From Thermoplasmatales archaeon UBA509 (lineage in GTDB: Archaea > Thermoplasmatota > Thermoplasmata > Thermoplasmatales > Thermoplasmataceae): DNA of 25,284 bases. Under the pieces are notes generated by a model. That model saw only the letters and a program-made list of their open reading frames with translations, made no database searches and was not told the origin of the DNA. This document shows, in pieces, positions 6,877 through 14,733 of this stretch. Both the position numbers and the translations under genes were made by a program. Location of the stretch: positions 1 through 25,284 of the forward strand of contig DAJC01000033.1 of NCBI GenBank assembly GCA_002498845.1, read 5' to 3'. The first letter of the stretch is position 1; every line of letters begins with the position of its first letter.

Positions 6877-8250
6877 ATGGAAACTTCAGATAGCACTAAA
6901 AGAGTTGGTGTAGGAGCGAGACTCGATCGCCTGCCGAGCAGTAACCTGCAACGCCTATTCATAAGTCAGCTCGGGATTGGTGTATGGTTTGACCTCTTTA
7001 TCCTTTTCACTGGGGGTCCCCTGGCACTGCCCATTGCAAAAACATTAAACGTAAGCAAAGCTACGGCGACATTCTATGTTGCTGCATTCCCATTCATTGG
7101 GGCCTTTTTTGGATCTATAATTTATGGTATCCTTGGCGATCGGTACGGCAGGAGAATAACTTTCCTGACAAGTCTTCTGGGATTCGGCGTATTTTCAATC
7201 ATCAGCGCCTTCTCAACGAATATCTACGAACTTGGAATACTGCGCTTCGTATCTTACCTGAGCGTTGGCGGGGAAATTGCCATTGTTGACACGTACGTGA
7301 GTGAATTCATAACAAGAAAAGGTAGGGGAAACTGGCTATCATGGATGTACACCCTGGCGTGGACATCCTCTCCTGTGGGGGCGCTTCTGGTTTATCTGTT
7401 CGCACCAGTAAACTATGTGCTTCCAGGCTGGAGGTGGGTGCTGCTCATAAGTGGAATAGGGGGAATTGCAGCCTGGCTTTACAGATTCAGGCTCTATGAG
7501 TCCCCGAGGTGGCTGGAAAGCCATGGCAAAGTCAAGGAGGCCGACGAAACCATGGACAAGATTGAGGAGAGAGTGATGAAAATGAACAAGATTTCCACTC
7601 TTCCTCCAGCTGAGTATGTGCCATATACTACAAAAGAGGATAAAATGCCTCTCAGTGATCTCTTTAAGGGAGAATACAAGGCAAGGACCGTCATGATATG
7701 GATACTTCAGTTCCTTCAGGGAGGAATGAGTTTCATCATCGGCACACTTGCACCGCTTGTGCTTGTAGCAGCCGGCTTCACGATAATACATAGCCTTCTT
7801 TTCACGGTTGTAATAGATACCGGCTATGTCCTTGGCTCACTTGTGGCATCATTCGTGCTTGACAGGTATGACAGAAAGGCTGAGATCATAGTGTTCGCTC
7901 TGCTTCTGGGCCTGGATGGCTTCGCCTTCTCCCTGATCCACATAGTCGGACTGATACTGTTCTTCGGCACAGCGTATACGTTCCTGGACAACTTCTTCAA
8001 CAATTCCTGGCACATATACCAGGCGGAAATTTACCCCACAAGAGCCAGGACAACCGGAACAGGCGCAGCTTTCTCTCTAAGCAGGATAGGCACATTCATA
8101 TTCCTTTCAACCTTTGTTGTTCTACTGGATGCATATGGTGCGGTACCAGTATTCTCAATAAACTTCTTGTTTGGAATTATAATAGCTGCAGTCGTATTTA
8201 TCCTCGGGCCAAAGACAACAGGAAAGATACTTGAACTGATTTCCAAGTGA
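6877..8250 (+). CDS. MFS transporter, likely proton-coupled carboxylate or sugar permease
   Basis: A 12-TM major facilitator of 457 residues (461 if started at 6865). Visible signatures are the loop 2-3 motif GILGDRYGRR (84-93), an acidic residue in TM1 (VWFDLF, Asp39), YESPRWLES in the central loop (207-215), and a YQAEIYPTRARTTGTG motif in the second half that matches the E-x2-PT-x2-R signature of sugar and organic-acid porters. A charged cytoplasmic loop of about 70 residues joins the two halves. Its place between a LysR regulator and two organic-acid enzymes suggests uptake of a hydroxycarboxylate or aromatic acid; the sequence alone does not exclude a sugar. The start at 6877 is preferred from the TATA position. 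A T-rich terminator follows directly, so it is probably a single-gene transcript. Confidence 0.88.
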   Translation: METSDSTKRVGVGARLDRLPSSNLQRLFISQLGIGVWFDLFILFTGGPLALPIAKTLNVSKATATFYVAAFPFIGAFFGSIIYGILGDRYGRRITFLTSLLGFGVFSIISAFSTNIYELGILRFVSYLSVGGEIAIVDTYVSEFITRKGRGNWLSWMYTLAWTSSPVGALLVYLFAPVNYVLPGWRWVLLISGIGGIAAWLYRFRLYESPRWLESHGKVKEADETMDKIEERVMKMNKISTLPPAEYVPYTTKEDKMPLSDLFKGEYKARTVMIWILQFLQGGMSFIIGTLAPLVLVAAGFTIIHSLLFTVVIDTGYVLGSLVASFVLDRYDRKAEIIVFALLLGLDGFAFSLIHIVGLILFFGTAYTFLDNFFNNSWHIYQAEIYPTRARTTGTGAAFSLSRIGTFIFLSTFVVLLDAYGAVPVFSINFLFGIIIAAVVFILGPKTTGKILELISK

Positions 8251-8290
8251 TTTCCTTAAATTTTTCTTTTTTGATTTTAATTATTTTTTT
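8251..8290 (+). terminator. T-rich transcription terminator of the permease gene
   Basis: Several runs of four to seven T (TTTTTCTTTTTT, then TTATTTTTTT) begin directly after the permease stop. Intrinsic archaeal termination relies on such T-tracts and needs no hairpin. The next gene is convergent. Confidence 0.6.
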
Positions 8291-8468
8291 AATATGATAT
8301 GGGTAAACTCGTTCATTCCTGCAAAGTCATCCTGATATGGTGGCTCCCATGCTTCTCCAAGATTGCTTGACTTTCAATGAGATAAATATAAAAGATAATG
8401 GTTATGGGCGCTTTTGAAAATTTTTTCCCGGTTATCAGCCACGATATGTAAGGGAGATGGTGAAGCTT

Positions 8469-9782
8469 TTACTCAAATATCTCCACAATTTCAGAAATGT
8501 CGCTTTTTTTCTGGAAATCACGCAAATAATTCCAGATCTCCACTGCAACATCTTTCCCAGTAACCGGTTCGACGAGGTGTGAGAACTTGAGGTGAACATC
8601 GTTTTCATCCAGATGCTTTGATGGTGTTTCCGGGCCACGATTCAGGTCAACAGTCTCGGTTTTTCCATTTTTGTACTTAACTTCTATTAGTGTCTGGCCT
8701 CTGTTTATGTTCTCATCTGAATGCACTTTAATTTTCCTCCTGATCTCAAGGATTTTTCGATCGCTGACAGCCTTATCGGAGAAATGTTCCGGATAGAGGG
8801 GGCCATAAACAAGAGCTGCGGCAATGGCGTGTGTAACACTGAATTTTGATTCCAGACCTGTGTTTGGCTCCATTATACCGGTAAGTACCAGCACGACTGG
8901 GTTGACATGAACATCCACCCTGTCAACATCCTCAAAGGCAATATTTTTCTCCCTCATCCTTATGGCAGCGTCTATTCCCGGGTGTAAGACAACGCCGCAA
9001 GGATAGGGCTTGAGATAATTGTCAAGTACATGCCATTTTTTGCTAAGGTCCTTTGTAACGAGGTCAATTTCACTTGATCCGGATAGGGAGGCTGCGAATG
9101 TCTTCAGGATATTCTTTGAAACAGTTACACCATTTCTGGAGGCTATTGCACACATTATTCCCTCGGCAGCTGACCTTCCAACCTGAAAACTCTTTGTAAC
9201 TGTTCCCCTGTTGGAAAGAAATCCGGTTGCCACAGTGAGCCCCTGGAGGAAGGATGATGAAATCTCTTCTCCTGTGGAATGAAACATGATTGATGCAGCA
9301 GTGCCGGCTGCAGACGTTCCATAGAGGGAAGTGTTGTGCCAGTCTGAATACCTTTCGTCCAGTCCGACTCCAAGTGCAAGCCTGATTGCAACTTCCATTC
9401 CGATGGCCGAGGAATAGATTACTTCCGACCCTGATCCGGAATTTTCAATCCCCACCGCCAGGGAGCTTGGAATTACCGGTGCACTGGGGTGAACAATTGA
9501 TCCCAGGTGTGTATCGTCAAAGTCCAGCAGGTGGGAAAGGCTTGAATTCGCCCAGGTCGAGCTTATTAACCCGGATTTTTTTGCTGAGCCAAAGATAGGA
9601 TAGTTTCCCATTTGAATTTCCTGACAGGAATCTATAATATTTTTAGACTGTGGATATGCATTGGCCCCTATTGTCACTGCAAAAAAATTCAGCACTGCCA
9701 GTCTTGTTCTCTCCTTTACTTCATCCGGTATTGTGGAAAAGCTGTTGCTCGATGCGAATTCACCGATGTCATCAGATTGCAT
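8469..9782 (-). CDS. MmgE/PrpD-family protein (2-methylcitrate dehydratase / cis-aconitate decarboxylase-like)
   Basis: A 437-residue MmgE/PrpD-fold enzyme of normal length. Family landmarks are LLDFDDTH (85-92), VHPSAPVIPS (97-106), DWHNTSLYGTSAAGTAA (147-163), KSFQVGRSAAEG (197-208) and LKPYPCGVVLHPGIDAA (257-273). By alignment from memory with human cis-aconitate decarboxylase, the catalytic set Asp, Thr, His, His, Lys, His appears kept as Asp87, Thr91, His98, His149, Lys197 and His267. Members dehydrate or isomerise 2-methylcitrate-like acids, decarboxylate cis-aconitate or act on related substrates, so the reaction here is not fixed. It is divergent from the decarboxylating dehydrogenase gene and convergent with the MFS permease, which suggests a shared organic-acid pathway. 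A leaderless start at 9782 is supported by a TATA box centred 24 nt upstream. Confidence 0.9.
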   Translation of the reverse strand: MQSDDIGEFASSNSFSTIPDEVKERTRLAVLNFFAVTIGANAYPQSKNIIDSCQEIQMGNYPIFGSAKKSGLISSTWANSSLSHLLDFDDTHLGSIVHPSAPVIPSSLAVGIENSGSGSEVIYSSAIGMEVAIRLALGVGLDERYSDWHNTSLYGTSAAGTAASIMFHSTGEEISSSFLQGLTVATGFLSNRGTVTKSFQVGRSAAEGIMCAIASRNGVTVSKNILKTFAASLSGSSEIDLVTKDLSKKWHVLDNYLKPYPCGVVLHPGIDAAIRMREKNIAFEDVDRVDVHVNPVVLVLTGIMEPNTGLESKFSVTHAIAAALVYGPLYPEHFSDKAVSDRKILEIRRKIKVHSDENINRGQTLIEVKYKNGKTETVDLNRGPETPSKHLDENDVHLKFSHLVEPVTGKDVAVEIWNYLRDFQKKSDISEIVEIFE

Positions 9783-9789
9783 CCTTTAG

Positions 9790-9806
9790 AATATTGCTTC
9801 AATATT
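9790..9806. promoter_or_regulatory. Perfect inverted repeat AATATTG-CTT-CAATATT overlapping the PrpD promoter
   Basis: The 7-bp arms with a 3-nt spacer lie between the PrpD TATA box and its start codon and partly overlap the box. A bound protein would block transcription initiation, so this is a candidate repressor operator. Its sequence differs from the TGATATRTCA sites. Confidence 0.45.
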
Positions 9807-9810
9807 TAAT
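9801..9810 (-). promoter_or_regulatory. TATA box of the MmgE/PrpD gene
   Basis: On the minus strand ATTAAATATT is centred about 24 nt before the ATG at 9782, as expected for a leaderless archaeal mRNA. Confidence 0.55.
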
Positions 9811-10056
9811 TCTTATCCTGAAATTGAGCTAATTTTTAGATTACGAATTCCGGCTAAACACTGCAAAAACTCTGAACAATATTTCATTTTTCTTGGGCAA
9901 GCGTACTTCTGCATCAGGATAAGCGATTGATTTATTTTCAGGAGTTACGCGTTCCGGTTTAAGTCTAATGCCCGACTTTCAATTTCATTGATTTTATAGT
10001 GCCTAATAAATGATCAACTCAACCAGGAATTTCAACGGATTTATCAGGCATAGTTT

Positions 10057-10068
10057 GTGATATATCAC
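10057..10068. promoter_or_regulatory. Perfect 12-bp palindrome GTGATATATCAC, candidate operator
   Basis: A fully self-complementary 12-mer about 87-98 bp before the preferred dehydrogenase start. Its core TGATATATCA differs by one base from TGATATGTCA upstream of the permease and from TGATTTATCA upstream of the LysR gene. Confidence 0.5.
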
Positions 10069-10154
10069 TGTCGAAAAGCAAATCCTGTGTTTTACAGGTA
10101 AATGGGGGCTTCCTCAGAAGTAAATGATAATAGCAGCTCATGCATCAGCATCTC

Positions 10155-11222
10155 ATGGATGTAATGATACTTGAAGGTGATGGTATTGGGCCTGAAATAA
10201 TGTCAAGTTCCCTGAAAATAATGGATATCCTGAGAGAAAATTATGATCTTAAGGTAAATCCAGTAAGATATGACATAGGGGCAAAAACGGCAGATGAGGG
10301 GAAGTGGACCCTTGAAAAGATTCTGGAAGTAGCGGATCCATACAAAGCCATCCTGAAGGCCCCAATGGGAGATCCAAAACTTGTGGGAGAATCGGGTACA
10401 GAGAAGGGGCTGGATATCATCCTGGGCCTGAGATTCCATTTTGACCTGTATGCCAACGTTCGGCCTGTAAGACTTCTCCCAGGCATAACGTCTATCCTGC
10501 GGGGAATCGACGACAAAAATTCAATCGATTACACAATAGTCAGGGAGAACAGCGAGGGACTCTATTCAAGCCATTTCGGCGGAATGGTACTGAGGGATTC
10601 AGTGGCCATAGACAACCAGATCGTCACCAGGGAAGGTACGGAGAGAATAGTAGACATGGCATTCCAGCTTGCAGAGAAAAGCAAGGGCGCCCTTTCCGAT
10701 GGCAAGAGGTCAGTGACTTGTGTCGACAAGAGCAATGTGCTGAAATCCTTTGCATTCTTCCGGAAGGTTTTCGATGAGGTTGCTGGGAAACACCCTGACG
10801 TTGAAAAGCAATATATGTATGGGGACGCAATGACACAGTACATGCTCCTGCATCCCAGGAACCTGAACGTTATTGTGACAGAAAATATGTTCGGGGATAT
10901 ATTATCTGACCTTGGAGCGTCAACTGTTGGTGGACTCGGGTTCGCCTACAGCGCAAATCTATCCACGAAAAAAGGCATGTTTGAGCCGGTGCATGGCAGC
11001 GCTGTGGACATCGCTGGAAAAGGTATTGCGAATCCAATTGCCATGATACTCTCAATGGGCATGATGATTGACTGGCTTGGATTCAGCAAGGCCCGGCTGG
11101 CACTTGAAGAAGCTATGTTTTCCGCCATAAGGAAAGGCACGAAAACGCCGGACATGGGTGGAAACGCAAGAACAGAGGCATTCACTGGACAAATAATTTC
11201 GGAGCTGCTGCACAGCTCTTAA
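10155..11222 (+). CDS. Isopropylmalate/isocitrate-family decarboxylating dehydrogenase (D-malate/tartrate/3-isopropylmalate type)
   Basis: A beta-decarboxylating dehydrogenase that oxidises a (2R,3S)-type hydroxyacid with loss of CO2; 355 residues, normal length. Motifs are GDGIGPE (8-14), Arg93 and Arg103 (NVRPVR), VRENSEG (129-135), Tyr137, DKSN with Lys192, and metal-binding Asp224, Asp248 and Asp252 with the exact 24- and 4-residue spacing of 3-isopropylmalate dehydrogenase. EPVHGSAVDIAGKGIANP keeps the Asp that goes with NAD+ rather than NADP+ use. NVRPVRLLPGI and the VRENSEGLYS-x3-GG region look closer to tartrate/D-malate dehydrogenases than to leucine-pathway enzymes, and no leuC or leuD genes are adjacent, so a catabolic substrate is more likely. 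The ATG at 10155 places GDGIG at the usual distance and follows a TATA-like run at 10121-10132; an ATG at 10140 would add five residues. Confidence 0.9.
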   Translation: MDVMILEGDGIGPEIMSSSLKIMDILRENYDLKVNPVRYDIGAKTADEGKWTLEKILEVADPYKAILKAPMGDPKLVGESGTEKGLDIILGLRFHFDLYANVRPVRLLPGITSILRGIDDKNSIDYTIVRENSEGLYSSHFGGMVLRDSVAIDNQIVTREGTERIVDMAFQLAEKSKGALSDGKRSVTCVDKSNVLKSFAFFRKVFDEVAGKHPDVEKQYMYGDAMTQYMLLHPRNLNVIVTENMFGDILSDLGASTVGGLGFAYSANLSTKKGMFEPVHGSAVDIAGKGIANPIAMILSMGMMIDWLGFSKARLALEEAMFSAIRKGTKTPDMGGNARTEAFTGQIISELLHSS

Positions 11223-11336
11223 TTTTCTGAAGGGTGGACGCTTGCAGCGGTTCCAGAATCCAGGAGAGTGATCCCCTGTTGCATATCCTTTACAATCAGT
11301 ACTGGGGGGCTTAATTGTCTAGAATCTGGATACTAT

Positions 11337-11840
11337 TTAACAGGTTATTTTATGTGTCCGCTTTGCATAGGCAAGAACTTCGGCCCCAATATCTGTAATC
11401 TTTTCATATCTGTCAACCAGTCCATAGCTCTCAAGCAGGAGGAGTGTTTCCGGATTTTCCTCAATTTTTCCCTTCCTGCAAAATACGGCGATGGCCTCAG
11501 GGCCAACAAATTTCAGGTAGTTCTGTGGGGTTGCCATCTTCAGAACAATATCCCCTCTCCTGTTGATCTGGAAATATGTGTGGTGCTTGTGAACCTCTGC
11601 GCTTTTCTTCAGTTTTGCAGCCGTCCTCTTGATGGATGTGTTCCCATACGTGTCAAGAAGCCCCAGGGTCCTCAGCCGTAACAGATATTCCGTCACTCTT
11701 ATCTGCGGTATATCCGTGTACCTAGTCGTGTTTTTTGCATAATCAACCTTGGCGGTATGCATGTGCCTCAGCACCTTCAGCATCTCGTGAGAGGAAAGAA
11801 CCTCCCTCAGCACTTCATCTGAAATGTTGTCATTCTCCAT
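11337..11840 (-). CDS. Winged-helix protein, DUF2250-like
   Basis: A soluble protein of about 167 residues (176 if begun at the ATG at 11867). The N-terminal half reads as a winged helix (LKVLRHMHTAKVDYAKNTTR, then a recognition-like segment ending LRTLGLLDTYG). It is followed by KKSAEVHKHHTYFQINRRGD, which I associate with the archaeal DUF2250 family. The C-terminal half (GPEAIAVFCRKGKIEENPET to LAYAKRT) looks like a second small winged-helix unit. It is probably a DNA-binding regulator of unknown target. A good TATA box, TATATAAG on the minus strand at 11878-11885, would start transcription near 11855, inside the longer reading frame. The ATG at 11840 or a GTG at 11852 is therefore preferred over 11867. 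Convergent with the dehydrogenase gene. Confidence 0.72.
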   Translation of the reverse strand: MENDNISDEVLREVLSSHEMLKVLRHMHTAKVDYAKNTTRYTDIPQIRVTEYLLRLRTLGLLDTYGNTSIKRTAAKLKKSAEVHKHHTYFQINRRGDIVLKMATPQNYLKFVGPEAIAVFCRKGKIEENPETLLLLESYGLVDRYEKITDIGAEVLAYAKRTHKITC

Positions 11841-11877
11841 ACTGCTCGACACGGCATCAGCACCCATGTGATCATAT

Positions 11878-11885
11878 CTTATATA
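11878..11885 (-). promoter_or_regulatory. TATA box of the DUF2250-like gene
   Basis: TATATAAG on the minus strand. Transcription would start about 25 nt downstream, near 11857, which argues against the ATG at 11867 as the translation start. Confidence 0.55.
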
Positions 11886-11928
11886 CTCGCCCTCCGTACC
11901 TGTACGGGTCGGAAAGGGGCAAGAGAAT

Positions 11929-12330
11929 TCAAAGCGTCAGCAGCATATAGGCAATGAGCAGTACTGCAACAAGGAGTATTATGATGCCCGCAGCAACCTC
12001 CAGCCCCGTTGAAGGAACAAAATTACCCTCTTCAATACTTTTCCTGTTCCTCACAAAACTTCTGAGTGCCATGATCTCAAGAAAACCGCCTGCTATGACA
12101 AGAACTATGCCTATGGCAGAAGACCTTCCATAGGAGGATGTGGGTGCATTTCTATCAAGTTCCTTGATGATAATTCCAAACTTCGCCACAACAAAGCCCA
12201 GGGCCATGACTGCAATCCCAGTCCTGAGCCATGCCAGATAGGTGCGTTCGTTTGCCATATGGTCTGTTATCTTTGACTGATCGCTTCCATCCTTCGTGAG
12301 GGGATCATAGCCCGGAATGTATTTAATCAT
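11929..12330 (-). CDS. DUF202-family membrane protein
   Basis: A 133-residue integral membrane protein with the diagnostic DUF202 motif DHMANERTYLAWLRTGIAV just before the first of three transmembrane helices (first roughly residues 35-60; second around AIGIVLVIAGGFLEIMAL; third around AAGIIILLVAVLLIAYMLL). DUF202 proteins are small three-TM proteins of bacteria, archaea and fungi without a clear biochemical function; some fungal members belong to vacuolar transporter chaperone complexes. The ATG at 12330 is preferred; a GTG at 12345 in frame would add five residues. It is divergent from the ABC exporter operon, with which it may share a promoter region but no proven function. Confidence 0.85.
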   Translation of the reverse strand: MIKYIPGYDPLTKDGSDQSKITDHMANERTYLAWLRTGIAVMALGFVVAKFGIIIKELDRNAPTSSYGRSSAIGIVLVIAGGFLEIMALRSFVRNRKSIEEGNFVPSTGLEVAAGIIILLVAVLLIAYMLLTL

Positions 12331-12418
12331 AATGCTGGCTATCACTGCACATCAGTATTTTCTGTGTCAATGTGCTAAATTTACGGTATAACATGCACTT
12401 TCTTTCTGTTGAGATTGC

Positions 12419-12425
12419 TTTTATA
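12419..12425 (+). promoter_or_regulatory. TATA box of the ABC exporter operon
   Basis: TTTTATA is centred 24 nt before the GTG at 12446, indicating a leaderless transcript that begins at or very near a GTG codon. Confidence 0.55.
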
Positions 12426-12445
12426 CCGTTCAAACATAACTGGGA

Positions 12446-13345
12446 GTGGACATACAGGTCTCAGAGCTGTCCAAGGTTTATTCCGGTAATGTCACCGCCC
12501 TGAATGGCGTAAGTTTTCATATTGATCACAACGGGATTTTTGCCCTTATAGGAAAGAATGGGGCCGGGAAGACAACTCTGGTAAGGATTCTGTCCACACA
12601 GCTGATGCCTACTTCCGGAATGGCCTTCATCAACGGAATTGATGTGGTACGGAATGCACGCGACGTGAGGGAGACAATTGCGGCAGTTCCACAGGAGGCC
12701 AGGGCTGTACCGTGGATGACACCGGTACAGACAATAACGTCATACCTGATGTGGCGTGGCTATACACACTCAGAATCAAGGATCATGGCACGAGATGTTC
12801 TCCGCAGCCTTGGTCTCGAGGGCCAGGAAAATGTGAAGAACAGGAGTCTTTCAGGAGGGCAGAAGAGGAAAGTGCTGGTTGCAACGGCACTTGCCAGTGA
12901 GGCGACGGTCATTTTCATGGATGAGCCCACGACAGGGCTGGACTTTATTTCCAGGAAAGAGTTATGGGAGGTTCTTGCTGGCATGAAGAAAGACAGGCTC
13001 ATAATTCTGACAACTCACTATCTTGAGGAGGCTGAGCAGCTTGGGGACAGAATCGGGATCATTGACCGTGGAAGAATGGTAGGCCTGGGCACACTGGATG
13101 ACCTTCGTGGATTGACAAGATATCCGCTCAGCCTGAAAATATTTGCCCGAAGCCTTGATATGCCGAAGATCGCAGGTCAGGTAAGGAGACTTGATGATGG
13201 CGAGATCCAGGTCCTGACAACAGAAGAAGAGGCCTACGGCATAGTGACATCACTTCTTGCCAGCCATATCAGGTTCAATGTGCAGGAAATATCCCTCAAT
13301 ACAATTTTCGAATCACTGGTTCAGGGGGGAGTAAATGGCGAATAG
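12446..13345 (+). CDS. ABC transporter ATP-binding protein (ABC-2 exporter type)
   Basis: A 299-residue nucleotide-binding subunit. Walker A GKNGAGKT (36-43), Q-loop Gln83 (VPQE), ABC signature SLSGGQKRK (134-142), Walker B VIFMDEPTTGLD (155-166) and H-loop His191 (LTTHYLEEAE) are all present, so it should be catalytically competent. The C-terminal extension of about 80 residues (230-299) is usual for drug- or polysaccharide-type ABC-2 exporters. The start is GTG, supported by a TATA box about 24 nt upstream. It overlaps the permease gene by 11 bp, so the two are co-transcribed and form a two-gene exporter. The substrate cannot be read from the sequence; multidrug or lipid export are typical for this subfamily. 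Confidence 0.94.
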   Translation: MDIQVSELSKVYSGNVTALNGVSFHIDHNGIFALIGKNGAGKTTLVRILSTQLMPTSGMAFINGIDVVRNARDVRETIAAVPQEARAVPWMTPVQTITSYLMWRGYTHSESRIMARDVLRSLGLEGQENVKNRSLSGGQKRKVLVATALASEATVIFMDEPTTGLDFISRKELWEVLAGMKKDRLIILTTHYLEEAEQLGDRIGIIDRGRMVGLGTLDDLRGLTRYPLSLKIFARSLDMPKIAGQVRRLDDGEIQVLTTEEEAYGIVTSLLASHIRFNVQEISLNTIFESLVQGGVNGE

Positions 13346-14081
13346 GAATGTCGGGAGCCAGATATATGCCTCTATTCTTGTTAATTCAATATATGCAATG
13401 GTGAATTATCCAGTTACCCTGATTAATACTCTCCTGGCTCCGCTATCAATACTGGCAGTTGTGACATTCGCAAGCCATGGAACATTACTTCCGGTGGCTG
13501 CAGAGGGGGCGCTCATAATGAACATGGTTTCAAGCGGGACATCAATGCAGGGAGACCTGTCCCACCTGAAGAACGACATGAGGCTCCAGGACATGGTTGT
13601 AAGCTCTCCAACGGGTCCGGGCATTTACATAACGGGAATGGCTCTTTCGGAGATTGTATATTCCATACCGACACTGGCAGTGCTGGTCGTGTTCAACATA
13701 CTCTTCGTCCATCTCACTGCACTCGGGTCAGTGGTTCTTTTCCTGGACATGGCAACAATATTCACATTTTCCGTGTCACTGGGCTTCCTTCTCTCCACGC
13801 TTTCATCGGACATCGTGCAGAGCTGGGCGTTTTCAGGTATACTTTCACCCATACTTACCACAATTCCGCCAGTCTACTATCCCATATCATACATACCGCT
13901 CCCCTTCAGGTATCTTGCCTATATATCACCAACGACATATTCCGCACAGATTGCCCAGAACGCAGCCCACTTCATATCTATCACACCCCAGCTTGAAGCG
14001 GTCTACTGGGCAGTTCTCCTGTCCCTGACGGGAGTACTTAGCTACCTCGCACTGAAAAGATCAAGGTGGAGAGATGTCTGA
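13335..14081 (+). CDS. ABC-2 type transporter permease
   Basis: A 248-residue membrane subunit with about six hydrophobic segments. The order is typical of ABC-2 permeases: TM1 near 20-45, a central region with SSGTSMQGDLSHLKNDMRLQ and VSSPTGPGIYITGM preceding TM3, the conserved cluster ILTTIPPVYYPISYIPLPFR (about 174-193), and a last TM near 220-242 followed by the basic tail LKRSRWRDV. The ATG lies inside the 3' end of the ATPase gene (11-bp overlap) and follows a purine-rich GGGGGGAGTAA, so translation is coupled through an SD-like site. With the upstream ATPase it would form a dimeric exporter. The substrate is unknown. Confidence 0.9.
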   Translation: MANRNVGSQIYASILVNSIYAMVNYPVTLINTLLAPLSILAVVTFASHGTLLPVAAEGALIMNMVSSGTSMQGDLSHLKNDMRLQDMVVSSPTGPGIYITGMALSEIVYSIPTLAVLVVFNILFVHLTALGSVVLFLDMATIFTFSVSLGFLLSTLSSDIVQSWAFSGILSPILTTIPPVYYPISYIPLPFRYLAYISPTTYSAQIAQNAAHFISITPQLEAVYWAVLLSLTGVLSYLALKRSRWRDV

Positions 14082-14148
14082 AATCTGATCACACTTCTCC
14101 CTTCTCAGGATTATCCAGCAATCCATCCTAAGATTAATCAGTAACGTC

Positions 14149-14724
14149 ATGCTCATGCAGCATATGCCATCCGACTCACCCACCAGGAATCAGTTAAATT
14201 TCATAAGCAGGCTTCTGGCAGAGAATCCGGGCAGGAAAAGCTTCATGGAAAAATTCCTGACAGAGACAGGAAAAAGGTCTGCTGAAGAACTCAGTGTTCC
14301 CGAAGCCTCAAGGCTCATTGACGAACTGCGAAAGATAGTCCCGAAGGGGGAGGAGGGCAAGGCGACGGGAAAACCCCTTGCAACGGGGAAACAGATCGCA
14401 TTTCTCACAAACCTGCAGAACTCCGAGCAGAGAATTGCCGCTGCCAGGGAATTCCTGAAAGCACATGGAAAAGATTCCCTGAACCTTCTGAACATGGATG
14501 AAGCATCGGAACTCATAGAGAAGCTCAAATCAATGGCGACAGAGAAGGGTGCAGACAACTCTGGCATACCTGTCAGCCAGAAACAGATAAAATTCATCGA
14601 GAGCCTCCAGAGGTCAGACGACAAGAAGGAGATTGCACGGCTCTTCATGGTCAAACTGAAAAAGAAAACTGTGGATGAGCTGAACCGAAAAGAAGCCAGC
14701 CAGCTCATCGACCTGTTGAAGTGA
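14149..14724 (+). CDS. Protein of three tandem copies of a roughly 50-residue Q-FI/AS-LI motif
   Basis: A 191-residue highly charged soluble protein made almost entirely of three copies of one unit (about residues 12-63, 80-130 and 142-191). Each copy runs: [T/S]-x2-Q-[L/I]-x-F-[I/L]-x2-L near its start, a basic helix of about 20 residues, then [D/E/K]-x-L near the middle and EAS-x-LI-[D/E]-x-L at its end (PEASRLIDELRK, DEASELIEKLKS, KEASQLIDLLK). I recognise a similar module at the C-termini of some phage and bacterial recombination-associated proteins, but this is recollection, not a search. No catalytic residues are evident, so a binding or scaffolding role is likely. In-frame ATGs at 14155 and 14164 are alternative starts. 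It ends 9 bp from the convergent thermopsin-like gene. Confidence 0.8.
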   Translation: MLMQHMPSDSPTRNQLNFISRLLAENPGRKSFMEKFLTETGKRSAEELSVPEASRLIDELRKIVPKGEEGKATGKPLATGKQIAFLTNLQNSEQRIAAAREFLKAHGKDSLNLLNMDEASELIEKLKSMATEKGADNSGIPVSQKQIKFIESLQRSDDKKEIARLFMVKLKKKTVDELNRKEASQLIDLLK

Positions 14725-14733
14725 CGCACACCA

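Larger units (their letters stand above)
9783..10154. other. Divergent intergenic region between the PrpD and dehydrogenase genes
   Basis: About 360 bp with no convincing coding sequence. It carries promoters for both flanking genes, the inverted repeat at 9790-9806, a TCAAT-N3-ATTGA inverted repeat at 9979-9991 and the perfect palindrome at 10057-10068. It is long for a simple bidirectional promoter, in keeping with regulated expression. Confidence 0.55.

Noticed and set aside
11268..11681. Plus-strand frame of 137 codons
   Set aside because: It lies antisense to the DUF2250-like winged-helix gene, which has a TATA box and family motifs; its composition is not protein-like.
14190..14729. 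Long minus-strand frame opposite the three-repeat protein
   Set aside because: It is Ser/Phe-rich with no family features and opposite a clearly patterned repeat protein; an antisense shadow.
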